A stretch of DNA of 64,000 nucleotides from OLB7 sp966250335 (GTDB taxonomy: Bacteria > Bacteroidota > Ignavibacteria > OLB7). A program made the translations under genes and the position numbers. Below, in pieces: positions 44,755 to 53,182 of the stretch. The notes below the pieces were generated by a model. That model did not search any database and was not told where the DNA came from. It saw only the letters and a program-made list of their open reading frames with translations. How positions within the stretch are numbered: the stretch's first letter is position 1; every line of letters starts with the position of its first letter. Location of the stretch: assembly GCA_966250335.1 (NCBI GenBank), contig CBINGZ010000001.1, positions 186,001-250,000 on the forward strand, in the 5' to 3' direction.

Positions 44755-45303
44755 ATGAGCGACGACCTGACGACCGGGGATCTTACGGCAGCCGCGGCCG
44801 GCATCAGACTGCTTCTGACCGATGTGGACGGCGTGCTGACCGACGGAGGCGTCTACTACGGCGCCGACGGAGAGGTCATGAAACGGTTCAACATCCGCGA
44901 CGGTATGGCCGTGGAACGCCTTCGCGCCGTCGGCGTGGAGGTCGGCATCATCACGGGGGAACGGTCGGAATCGGTGCTCCGGCGCGCGGAGAAACTGAGA
45001 ATCGATCTTGTCCATCTTTTCTGCAAGGATAAACCCGCGGTACTGCGGGAGGTCATGGAACGGCACGGGTTCGAGGCGGAGGAGATCGCCTATATCGGCG
45101 ACGACGTCAACGATGTGGAGGTCATGAAGCTGGTGGGGCTGCCGGCAGCGCCGGGAGACGCGCTGCCGCAGGCGCAGGAAGTGGCACGGTATATCTGCCG
45201 CAGACCGGGAGGGCACGGGGCCTTCCGCGAGTTCGCCGAGCTTATCATAGCGGCGAGAAAGGGAGAGCCGGCCCCCGTCTGGCCGCTCGGCGGGAAAATC
45301 TGA
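44755..45303 (+). CDS. kdsC: KDO-8-phosphate phosphatase (HAD family)
   Basis: 182 residues from ATG 44755. The class C0 HAD motifs are LLLTDVDGVLTDGGVYY (nucleophile Asp 23, acid Asp 25), GIITGERSE, CKDKPAVL and YIGDDVNDVEVM. The length and the C-terminal RRPGGHGAFREFAELI match KdsC, which removes phosphate from Kdo-8-P in lipopolysaccharide synthesis. NanS-type or phosphoglycolate phosphatases are less likely. It shows that the organism makes Kdo-containing LPS. Confidence 0.9.
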   Translation: MSDDLTTGDLTAAAAGIRLLLTDVDGVLTDGGVYYGADGEVMKRFNIRDGMAVERLRAVGVEVGIITGERSESVLRRAEKLRIDLVHLFCKDKPAVLREVMERHGFEAEEIAYIGDDVNDVEVMKLVGLPAAPGDALPQAQEVARYICRRPGGHGAFREFAELIIAARKGEPAPVWPLGGKI

Positions 45304-45412
45304 GCCTCTCTCATACGTCCCCCTTTCCCCGACCGATGCTTCCCGACCCGCCTCGACCGACGTCGGAAGGTGTCCCGACAGTCAACCCGAACCTTACATC
45401 AGCATTGAACAT

Positions 45413-46192
45413 ATGCGCTTCGGTTTCTTGATCCTCTGCATGCTTCTCCTCCCGTTCTGCGCGCTCCATGCCCAGACGGGACAGGGGGGCGGTGATACGT
45501 CACAGACTTTCACCCCCGACTGGGACTGGACCCCCGAACAGTTCATGGCGAATGAACTCGCGTACGGTCTGGGCGGATTGAAGGGATGGCAGAACACCAA
45601 ATGGAATATCGCGTTCGACGTCTCCCTCCGCTCCGACGGCAAGGAAGGAAGCCGTTTCCACTACGACTGGAACCGCAGCAAGAATGAATGCGTCGTTGAG
45701 GGGAAGACCCCGGACGGCAGAGCGTGGCGCGTCCATTTCTCCGATGTCGCGGGGATGAAGGGGACCGCCACCGTCGACAGCATGCCGGTGCTGGAGTCCG
45801 AGCTTCCCGGCATCCTCAAGATGGCCTACGGCCGCTTCCGCGCCGACTGCCATGCCCTCTTCCTGCCGTTCGAACTGCTCGATCCCGGCGTTTCGCTGAC
45901 GATCGGCACCGATACCTCGATCGACGGCGCCACCTATTCGATTCTGGAGGCCTCCTTCGCCCGGGACTCGGCGCTCAATTTCACCAGCAACTACTGGATT
46001 CACGTCAGCTCCCAGACGAAGCAGATCGACGGCTATCGCTACCTGACTCCGGCCGGCACGCCGATCTATTACAAGCTCGACCTCTATCGCCAGTTCGGTC
46101 CTCTCCGCCTCGCCACGCGCCGGCGCAGCGGCGACGGTCGCCATCTGGTCATGTTCGAGAATATCAAGGTGACGGGGAACGAGCCGCAATAG
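45413..46192 (+). CDS. Exported DUF6503/LolA-like protein
   Basis: 259 residues with a signal peptide (FLILCMLLLPFCALHAQ). The pattern GLGGLKGWQNTKWNIAFDV, YGRFRADCHALFLPFELLDPGV, YWIHVSSQTKQIDGYRY and a final FENIKV strand fits the DUF6503 family, which has a LolA-like half barrel. It is likely periplasmic and may bind lipid or another hydrophobic ligand; the function is unproven. Confidence 0.72.
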   Translation: MRFGFLILCMLLLPFCALHAQTGQGGGDTSQTFTPDWDWTPEQFMANELAYGLGGLKGWQNTKWNIAFDVSLRSDGKEGSRFHYDWNRSKNECVVEGKTPDGRAWRVHFSDVAGMKGTATVDSMPVLESELPGILKMAYGRFRADCHALFLPFELLDPGVSLTIGTDTSIDGATYSILEASFARDSALNFTSNYWIHVSSQTKQIDGYRYLTPAGTPIYYKLDLYRQFGPLRLATRRRSGDGRHLVMFENIKVTGNEPQ

Positions 46193-46226
46193 CGGACGAC
46201 CCCTGCACACCTGACACGATATATTC

Positions 46227-46267
46227 AAACGGGAACGCCGGGACTTCAGAGCCCGGCGTTCCCGTTT
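46227..46267. terminator. Bidirectional intrinsic terminator
   Basis: A 16-bp perfect stem (AAACGGGAACGCCGGG) with loop ACTTCAGAG is flanked by A and T runs between two convergent genes. Confidence 0.85.
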
Positions 46268-46305
46268 ATGCTTCGGGTCGGAAGAGGCTTCGACGTCAAC
46301 TCATC

Positions 46306-47415
46306 TCAGCGCGAGATGAACATCTTCCGTCTGTTTCTGATATAATCAACGAAGATGGTCTCGCCGAGCTTGTTGAGGCCGGAGTAGTAGGCGCGGCCCC
46401 GGTTCGCCTTGGTCAGTTCCTCCACGAAGTTCACCAGATAGGGATCGCGAGCCACCATGAACGTGCTGATCGTCACTCCTTCCCGACGGCAGGCAACCGC
46501 CTCGTCCAGCGTCTTGTTGACGATACGCGGGTCGAGGCCGAACGAGTTCTTGTAGAGCCGTCCGGAGGTCTCGAAGATCGCCGAGGGCTTGCCGTCGGTC
46601 ACCATGAAGATCTGCTTGTTTCCGCTCCCTTTCCGTTTCAGCAGCTGACGGGCAAGCTGCAGCCCGGCCCGCGTGTTCGTGTGGAACGGTCCCACGGAGA
46701 CGAACGGCAGCTCGTGGACGTTCACCTCGCGCGCCTCGTCGCCGAAGAGGACGACGTGCAGCCGATCCTTCGGGTAACGCGTCATGATCAGCTCGGAAAG
46801 CGCCAGCGCCACCTGCTTGGCGGGGGTTATTCTATCCTCGCCGTACAATATCATCGAGTGCGATATGTCGAGCATCAGGATCGTGGCGACGCTTGTGCTG
46901 TGCTCCGACTCGTGGACCCGGATATCATCCTCCTGAAGAGTGAACCGCTCCAGATCGCTCTCCCGCTTGAGCGCATTGCTCAGGGTGCTGGTGGGATCGA
47001 TATGCGCCGGATGATCGCCGAACACGTAGCTGCGGAGTTCACCCGAATGTTCCACGCCGGCCCCGGTATAGGGGGTCTCATGCTCGCCGGGAGCCGATTT
47101 CTTCAGGGTGGAGAAGATCTCGCGCAGCGCATCCTGTCTGATCCGCTGGGCCCCTTTCAGGGTCAGCTCAAGATCGGCGTTGCCGGAGCGGTCGTCGCGG
47201 ATCAGCCCCGCCTCCTTCAGTTTGTCGACGAACTCCTGCATCGTCATGTCGCCGAGCAGATTGTACTGGTCGTTCAGTCTCCCCAGCCACTCCAGAGCCT
47301 CGTCCACATCCCCCGACGTCTTCACCAGCAGATAGCTGAAGAGCTGGAAGAGCTGTTCAAACCGCTCCTCGTCGGTCTTCGAGTCCTCGTTCCACTGACT
47401 ATATCGGATAATCAT
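46306..47415 (-). CDS. CoxE/VWA-domain protein
   Basis: 369 residues, cytoplasmic. The C-terminal VWA domain starts near 175 with MIDAS motif DISHS at 183-187, and later MVTDGKPSA. The N-terminal 150 residues are helical. This arrangement is usual in CoxE-like proteins that work with a MoxR-type AAA ATPase as a metal-chelatase-like chaperone. No such ATPase is in the window, so the partner must be elsewhere. Confidence 0.82.
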   Translation of the reverse strand: MIIRYSQWNEDSKTDEERFEQLFQLFSYLLVKTSGDVDEALEWLGRLNDQYNLLGDMTMQEFVDKLKEAGLIRDDRSGNADLELTLKGAQRIRQDALREIFSTLKKSAPGEHETPYTGAGVEHSGELRSYVFGDHPAHIDPTSTLSNALKRESDLERFTLQEDDIRVHESEHSTSVATILMLDISHSMILYGEDRITPAKQVALALSELIMTRYPKDRLHVVLFGDEAREVNVHELPFVSVGPFHTNTRAGLQLARQLLKRKGSGNKQIFMVTDGKPSAIFETSGRLYKNSFGLDPRIVNKTLDEAVACRREGVTISTFMVARDPYLVNFVEELTKANRGRAYYSGLNKLGETIFVDYIRNRRKMFISR

Positions 47416-47548
47416 ACGATGTCGGATTCAGGTGAAATGAAGCGCGGTCAGAAGTGGTAACGAACCAGCCGACGCTATAGTTTTCAGGAGAATGCGACGC
47501 GTCGTCGGACCCCGGCGCCCCGTTGTTCCTATACTCCTTCCCGAACGC

Positions 47549-48094
47549 TCAGAAAGTGAATCCGATTCCGGCGCTCAGGGTGATATAGTAGATCTCGGCG
47601 TCGCCGATCCCATGGGTATACTGTGCCTCTCCGATTGCGAAGGCGCCGCCGGGCTTGAACTCGTACCGAACCCCACCCCCCAGCGAGAACCCGAAATGTG
47701 CGTCGGCATCGAGGTCCGACTCGGTTGGAGGAACCGCGATGATGACATCTCCCTGCAGGATGGCATACGGTATCAGCTTGCGCTTCGCGAACTCATATCG
47801 GATCCCAGACCCTATCGGAACCATTGTGAAGGTAAGATCCTCTGGAAGCCCCAACTCGTCGCTCGGACTCAACGGCAGGTAGGCTAACGAATAGGTGAGG
47901 TGCATTCGGTTGCCGATATCGCGCGATCCCGCAATCATGCCGCCGAACCCGCCTCCCCATGCGTCACCAAAGGCTCCGGTGGTGATAGGGAGCACGGCCT
48001 GAAACGTGAACGTCTGACGCTGAGCCGTCCCTTCGGTCACAACGGCAAGGAACAGAGACAGGATGAACAGGAGAGGGATAGTGAACCTCCGCAT
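47549..48094 (-). CDS. Small outer-membrane beta-barrel protein
   Basis: 181 residues with a signal peptide (TIPLLFILSLFLAVVTEGTAQ). The body alternates hydrophobic and polar residues (MHLTYSLAYLPL, HFGFSLGGGVRYEF, YYITLSAGIGFTF) and ends in a terminal F, as in 8-stranded barrels of the OmpA/OmpW type. It stands alone between the VWA gene and a long gap. Confidence 0.78.
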   Translation of the reverse strand: MRRFTIPLLFILSLFLAVVTEGTAQRQTFTFQAVLPITTGAFGDAWGGGFGGMIAGSRDIGNRMHLTYSLAYLPLSPSDELGLPEDLTFTMVPIGSGIRYEFAKRKLIPYAILQGDVIIAVPPTESDLDADAHFGFSLGGGVRYEFKPGGAFAIGEAQYTHGIGDAEIYYITLSAGIGFTF

Positions 48095-48484
48095 AAGAAT
48101 CTCCTCCGAATCGATAGTAGTATGTTGAGTAGGACCTCACGCCGCAACGGCCCCAAGTCGCCAATAGTAGAAGACAGGACATTGAATTGTTCGGCCCCCA
48201 CCTGTATACGGGGGCCACGCCTCCATCGGCTCCCGTAGGGAGCACCTATACGTAGCCCTACACGACACCGAATTCCTGCCAGCCGAAGGAATAAGAATCA
48301 TCACGACACAACCCGGTCATGATGCAATCGATACGCATAGTTCGTCCCGGCGGGACGCAACATAAAGAAGTTCGAAGGAACGATGGTGGGAAAGAGGTAC
48401 GGGAGCCCGATCCGCCCGGGGTGAACGGCGGATCGGGGGACGCCGCGATCACGATCTAAGAATCCGATCGCGATATGAGACCGC
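48095..48484. other. Intergenic region with hairpins
   Basis: About 390 bp. An 11-bp perfect hairpin (CCCGATCCGCC/GGCGGATCGGG, 48406-48437) and a shorter CGCGATC/GATCGCG pair lie just downstream of the DUF4159 gene stop and may end its transcript. The rest shows no gene. Confidence 0.45.
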
Positions 48485-49216
48485 TCAGTTCGTGAGCGCG
48501 TAGACGATGATGTTCGTCCCGACGCGGAACGACGCCTCGCGTTTCTCCGGAGGATCGTTGTGGGCGTCGACCCATCCGTCGGTCGGGTTGGTCTCGAACG
48601 TGTAGAAGACGCTGAGACGCCCGGCGCCGGTAAAGAGCCCGAAGCCCTGCGGCGGCTTCTCGTTATGCTCGTGGATCTTCGGCAGACCGCTCGGGAAGTC
48701 GTAGAAGCAATGGTAGATCGGATGGGTGAAGGGGAGCTCCTGGAACTCCTGCTCCGGAAAGACCTTCCGCATCTCGCGGCGGATCGCCGTATCCATCCCG
48801 TAATCGTCGTCGATATAGAGGAACCCGCCGTTGTCGAGATAGGCGCGCAGTCGCTTCGCCTCGCCGTCGGTCAGCTTCACGTCGCCGTGCCCCGTCATGA
48901 AGACAAGGGGGTAGTTGAAGATCTTGTCGGTGGAGAGATCGACATACTCGAAGGTGGGACGGACCTTGATGCCGGTATGCTCCCGCAGATAGTTCAGCAT
49001 GTTCGCTTCCCCGGCCTGGTCGTTGTACCAGTCTCCGCCCCCCGAATATTTGAGCCTCGCCAGCACGAACGCGCTGGAGGACTGCTCGTCGGGCGCCGCC
49101 CCCCCCACCCCCGGCAACGGCTCCTGGGCCGCCGCCGATCCGGTAAGAAGGCCCAGCAGAAGCATGCAGAGCGCAACGACCGCGCCCGGCGCGCGGAGAA
49201 CCGACCTTGAATTCAT
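48485..49216 (-). CDS. DUF4159 protein, exported
   Basis: 243 residues from ATG 49216, which starts a signal peptide (VVALCMLLLGLLTGSAAA); the frame is open farther upstream without a better start. The mature part has the DUF4159 pattern: ARLKYSGGGDWYND, FEYVDLSTDKIFNYPLVFMT, LRAYLDNGGFLYIDDDYGMD and FTHPIYHCFYDFP. The fold is related to glutamine amidotransferase-like domains. DUF4159 genes are often found with MoxR/VWA clusters; here a VWA gene lies about 1 kb away. Confidence 0.85.
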   Translation of the reverse strand: MNSRSVLRAPGAVVALCMLLLGLLTGSAAAQEPLPGVGGAAPDEQSSSAFVLARLKYSGGGDWYNDQAGEANMLNYLREHTGIKVRPTFEYVDLSTDKIFNYPLVFMTGHGDVKLTDGEAKRLRAYLDNGGFLYIDDDYGMDTAIRREMRKVFPEQEFQELPFTHPIYHCFYDFPSGLPKIHEHNEKPPQGFGLFTGAGRLSVFYTFETNPTDGWVDAHNDPPEKREASFRVGTNIIVYALTN

Positions 49217-49578
49217 AGAATATTCCCGATTCATGCCACTATATCGACATTGACCCATCCCACGGAACAACCCGCCTATTCCATGACTCCACAGCGGTGG
49301 ATTTATTGACTGCGGGAAAGATACGGTGCGTAGCATCAACCGCCCCATCCCATTCCCGGTTCCATCCCTTCTCTCTCTTCGACCTGTCGGACCCGCAATT
49401 CCATCCGCTCCGATACGGCGACCCCGCAGCGGGAACGGCGTCACATTACCTTCGCATAACACAACGCCATCCCTCCCGGAATTAACCTCCGGATAATCCC
49501 CAGGTATTGCGCTCTGGCTAGGTTCGGGGCTTGAACCAGTGGAATCGAATGTTCCATCCATCAACGCAAACCTCTATC
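49217..49578. other. Divergent promoter region
   Basis: About 360 bp between the DUF4159 gene and the large T9SS gene. TAGGTTCG near 49518 is one base off the Bacteroidota -7 box and would fit the start at 49579. No gene is seen. Confidence 0.4.
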
Positions 49579-52500
49579 ATGCGCTTACTACGTTACGCCG
49601 TACTTGCGCTCCTGGTCATGACGGCCGGGAATCTCTACGGCCAGAAGACGGAGCTCCCACCGGCACCGGGACACTACACCATCCCTGACGCCTCCCTTCC
49701 GTTCATCCCCGGTTACGCCCCCTTCCGGATCGGCGCGATGGGCTCGGGAATCTTCTATGCGGGAGGCAACGAGTTCTGGGGAATCACCGATCGCGGCCCG
49801 AACGTCGATTCCGGCAGCACCACCAAGATTTTCGTCGCTCCGAACTTCCAGACGCTTCTCTATAAGATGCGGGTGATGCCGAACGGCATCGTCCGGCTTA
49901 TCGACTCGATGTATCTGACACGACCCGGCGGCGGCCGCACCTCCGGACTCCCCGCCCCGGCTCTCTACGGCGCTCCTGAAACGGCGCGCGACACCTTCTT
50001 CAACGCTCTGGGAACCGATCCCTGGGGCTTCGATTCCGAAGGTCTGGCCCGCGCGGCCGACGGTTCCTTCTGGCTCTCCGAGGAGTACGGCGCCAGCATC
50101 GCGCATCTCTCCAGGAGCGGAGAGGTGATCGAGCGCATCTGGCCGAGCCCGACCGACGGTCTGCCGGATGTGCTGAAGAAGCGCCGCTCCAACCGCGGGT
50201 TCGAGGGGGTCGCCATCACGCCGAACGGCAAGATCTATGCGATCGTACAGAGCGGCATGACGAACTCCTACAGCGGCAAGACCAAGGATGACGAGAACGC
50301 CAGCGAGAAGACCGAACTGATCCGCTTCGTGGAATACGATCCGAACACCCGGACTTCCCGCATGTTCGCCTACCTGATGGATGCCGGCTACCCCGAGAGC
50401 GGAGGGAGCGGCATGCGCCGTCGCGACGTCAAGATGGGTGATCTGGTTGCGCTCAACAACAACGAGTTCCTGGTGCTGGAGCACGGCGAGCGCGGTTCGC
50501 AGAGCCCGAAGCTCATCTATAAGATCTCGATCGCCGACGCCACGCCGATCACGACCGAAGTCTTCGAGACCTCCCCCGGCACCTTCAAGACGCTGGAGGA
50601 GCTGACCCGCGCCCAGCTCACCTCCCTGGCCGGGCTCGTTCCCGTTGCCAAGACGCTCGTGCTCGACCTTCGCAACGCCGGCAACGGCAACCCGAGCTAC
50701 CCTGCGGGACAGGACAAGCCGGAGGGACTCTCGGTGATCGATCCTCTGACGATCGTCGTCAGCACCGACAACGACTTCGGAGTCGTCTCCCCGAACGCCG
50801 ACGGCAAGGTCGTTCAGAGCGGCAAGCAGACCGACTTCCTCGTCTACGCGCTGAAGTCGCCGCTCGACTATCAGGTCGGCCCCACGGCGGAGTTCAAGGG
50901 AGACGGTGTGACTCTCTCGCAGGGCGCCCAGCTCTTCCAGAAGGAGTTCCAGTGCGCCGGTTCCACCGTGACGACGATCCCGTTCACGATCACGAATACT
51001 TCCGGCGCCGAACTTCTGGTGAAGGGGATCGACATCTACAGGACCGACACGGTCTACGGTCAGGGCGTTCCGGTCTATCCGCTGCTCCGCAACGCCGGGG
51101 GGCTTCCCCTCCCGTCGCGTGATTATATCGTGACCGCGGATCCGGCCGTCGCCCCCTTCACCCGGAACAGGCCGGTGGATCAGCCGTTCACCGTCGAGGC
51201 GGGGAAGACGCGCACGCTCTACATCAACTTCATCCCGCAGTATCCGGGGAAGCGCTTCGCCCGGCTGGTGGTTCGTACCGACGGCATCAACTTCGTCTCG
51301 GTCGACACGAACGCAACCCATTCGGTCTACGGCGACGTCACCCCGCGGTACGGCGTGCAGACGGTCGATCTCTTCGGCAGGGGAATCGGAGCATCGCTTT
51401 CCGACATTGCCGAGAAGGGACATCTGCCGAAGCCTGTCGTCTTCAAGCCGACCGCCGTCGGCGACTCGGTCTGCACCACCGTCACGCTCTACAACCCCGG
51501 CGCGTGCGATCTGCGCATCGACCGGAAGCAGTTCCGCCTTGCCGGCGGCGACGTGGGTGAGTTCAACATCGCCGAGATCTTCTCGGATAACCCGGTCGAT
51601 CAGTTCAGCGACACCTATATCATCCCGGCGGGAGATTCCGGCCGGGTCACCCTCTGCTTCAAGCCGTCGCGCAGCGGTTCACGCCGCGCCACCATCCTCC
51701 TTCAGACGAGCGATTCCACGATCCACCTCCCCGGTCTCACCGAGCGGGGCGCGTACTACTGGGACGTGTTCGGCACCGGCAGGATCGGGCTCGAGGCCAC
51801 CGTGACCGGCTTCGTCCCCTCGATCATCGACGGGTCGATCCCGGGGAAGGGAACGGCCAGCATCGATAACTCCTCGCGCGAGCTGATCCGCATCGACAGC
51901 CTCAGGATCGTCGGACCCGACGCTTCCGAGTTCAGGATGGACCCCGCGAAGCCGTGGCCGGCCGTGCCGTTCGCCTTCCGTCCCGGAGAGCGCCTTGAGT
52001 TCGCCGTCGTTCACAGCGCGGCTCCCGGAAGTCTCCCCGGCGCCCGCAGGGCCGACCTGCTTCTCTTCGCCTCCACCGGCGACACGATCTTCATCCACCT
52101 GAAGGGGGAGGCAGGGACGCGGACGCTGACCCTGAACCCGACGTCGCTCTTCGCCAACACCCGCATGCCGGTCGGCAAGAGCGCCTTCGAGGTCTTGATG
52201 ATCACCAACAACGGTACGCTTCCGCTGCAGCTCGGCGCCACGACGATCACGGGACCGAACGCCGGGAACTACATGCTGGGAGCGCTTCCCCGCCTTGTTC
52301 TGCTGCCGGGTCAGACGGAGTATCTGGAGGTGACCTTCAGGCCGGTCGACAGGGGAGCCTCGACGGCGACCCTCACGGTCAACGGCAACGGAACCAACGG
52401 CCCGCAGTCGGTGACCCTCGGCGGAACGGGAATGAAGATCGGCGCCCCCGCGAACATCAACGCGACGAGCGCGGTAGAGGAGACGGTCGGGAGCAACGGC

Positions 52501-52758
52501 GATCGCCTTGAGCAGAGCATTCCGAACCCGGCCCGCGATCAGGCCGTGATCGGTTATGAGCTGCGGCGCGGCGAGAAGATCCGCCTGACGATCTACGATG
52601 CCGCGGGAACCGAGGTGGCGGTGGCCGTCGACGGATACCGCGATGCCGGCCGTCATCAGGCGACCGTTGACCTGAGCGCTCTGGCAGCGGGTGTCTACAA
52701 CTACCGCCTTGTGGTCGGGAACGAAATCCTGACGAGGACTCTGGTCGTCGTCAGATAA
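49579..52758 (+). CDS. T9SS-secreted esterase-like phytase with anchor-D repeats
   Basis: 1059 residues from ATG 49579, preferred over a TTG at 49531 because it opens the signal peptide (MRLLRYAVLALLVMTAG). Residues about 30-430 are a phytase-like esterase domain (NEFWGITDRGPNVDSG, GFDSEGLARAADGSFWLSEE, RGFEGVAITPNGKIYAI, LEHGERGS, STDNDFG). Then come three choice-of-anchor-D/Ig-like modules (about 460-990, CFKPSRSGSRRATILLQTSD, VTFRPVDRGASTATL). A T9SS type A sorting domain ends the protein (SIPNPARDQ, IYDAAGTEV, AAGVYNYRLV, TLVVVR). It is a surface enzyme likely to release phosphate from organic esters; PhoA-like specificity is unknown. Confidence 0.87.
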   Translation: MRLLRYAVLALLVMTAGNLYGQKTELPPAPGHYTIPDASLPFIPGYAPFRIGAMGSGIFYAGGNEFWGITDRGPNVDSGSTTKIFVAPNFQTLLYKMRVMPNGIVRLIDSMYLTRPGGGRTSGLPAPALYGAPETARDTFFNALGTDPWGFDSEGLARAADGSFWLSEEYGASIAHLSRSGEVIERIWPSPTDGLPDVLKKRRSNRGFEGVAITPNGKIYAIVQSGMTNSYSGKTKDDENASEKTELIRFVEYDPNTRTSRMFAYLMDAGYPESGGSGMRRRDVKMGDLVALNNNEFLVLEHGERGSQSPKLIYKISIADATPITTEVFETSPGTFKTLEELTRAQLTSLAGLVPVAKTLVLDLRNAGNGNPSYPAGQDKPEGLSVIDPLTIVVSTDNDFGVVSPNADGKVVQSGKQTDFLVYALKSPLDYQVGPTAEFKGDGVTLSQGAQLFQKEFQCAGSTVTTIPFTITNTSGAELLVKGIDIYRTDTVYGQGVPVYPLLRNAGGLPLPSRDYIVTADPAVAPFTRNRPVDQPFTVEAGKTRTLYINFIPQYPGKRFARLVVRTDGINFVSVDTNATHSVYGDVTPRYGVQTVDLFGRGIGASLSDIAEKGHLPKPVVFKPTAVGDSVCTTVTLYNPGACDLRIDRKQFRLAGGDVGEFNIAEIFSDNPVDQFSDTYIIPAGDSGRVTLCFKPSRSGSRRATILLQTSDSTIHLPGLTERGAYYWDVFGTGRIGLEATVTGFVPSIIDGSIPGKGTASIDNSSRELIRIDSLRIVGPDASEFRMDPAKPWPAVPFAFRPGERLEFAVVHSAAPGSLPGARRADLLLFASTGDTIFIHLKGEAGTRTLTLNPTSLFANTRMPVGKSAFEVLMITNNGTLPLQLGATTITGPNAGNYMLGALPRLVLLPGQTEYLEVTFRPVDRGASTATLTVNGNGTNGPQSVTLGGTGMKIGAPANINATSAVEETVGSNGDRLEQSIPNPARDQAVIGYELRRGEKIRLTIYDAAGTEVAVAVDGYRDAGRHQATVDLSALAAGVYNYRLVVGNEILTRTLVVVR

Positions 52759-52802
52759 TACTCAGAGGCATATCTCCCTGTTCACAGGGACTCGAAAAAG
52801 AG

Positions 52803-52834
52803 AAAGGGCGCTCACTGATGAGCGCCCTTTCTTT
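52803..52834 (+). terminator. Intrinsic terminator of the phytase-like gene
   Basis: A perfect 12-bp stem (AAAGGGCGCTCA) with loop CTGA is followed by CTTTAT, 45 bp after the stop codon. Confidence 0.85.
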
Positions 52835-52860
52835 ATCCCGGAAACTTGAAAACGCCGCAA

Positions 52861-52974
52861 AAAGGGGCAAAATCCGATCCAACGTTCATCAAACGGCTGA
52901 AATTTCGGTGAAGTTAAATCGGTATTTCATGGAACTTACACCGTTTCAACCCGATTTCATGATTCTGCCCCTTT
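52861..52974. mobile_element. Candidate MITE or structured RNA with 14-bp inverted ends
   Basis: The ends AAAGGGGCAAAATC and GATTCTGCCCCTTT are inverted repeats with one mismatch, enclosing 114 bp with further pairings such as AAATCGG/CCGATTT and GGTG/CACC. No coding frame lies inside and no clear target duplication is seen. It sits between two intrinsic terminators. A noncoding RNA is the alternative. Confidence 0.45.
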
Positions 52975-53096
52975 ATATTAGTCGATCTTAAAAAGCAAGT
53001 CGAGCTCGATGGCAGTGATGAGAATGGGTGAAAACTCCTGAAATCGAGCTACCCGGGGAGATGATACTGAGGAGGGTCATCTCCCTGGACTTTTTT
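52975..53096 (+). ncRNA. Possible small RNA ending at an intrinsic terminator
   Basis: A stem AGCTCGAT (53003-53010)/ATCGAGCT (53043-53050) is followed by a terminator: GGGAGATGA/TCATCTCCC (53056-53085), then a run of six T to 53096. The phytase-like gene already has its own terminator upstream, so this second terminator must serve another transcript, perhaps one starting in or near the MITE-like element. No known RNA family was recognised. Confidence 0.4.
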
Positions 53097-53138
53097 ACAG
53101 CCGCCCCTTTCCGTTCTATCGTTATCTGACCTGTTGTT

Positions 53139-53176
53139 TCGTGCTGAACAGTTCTGCACTGAACTGTTCAGCACGA
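53139..53176. repeat. Perfect 16-bp inverted repeat
   Basis: The arms 53139-53154 and 53161-53176 (TCGTGCTGAACAGTTC) enclose TGCACT. It ends 7 bp before the stop of the radical SAM gene. It lacks a T tract, so it is either a 3'-end hairpin for that gene or a regulator site. Confidence 0.65.
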
Positions 53177-53182
53177 TACGTT

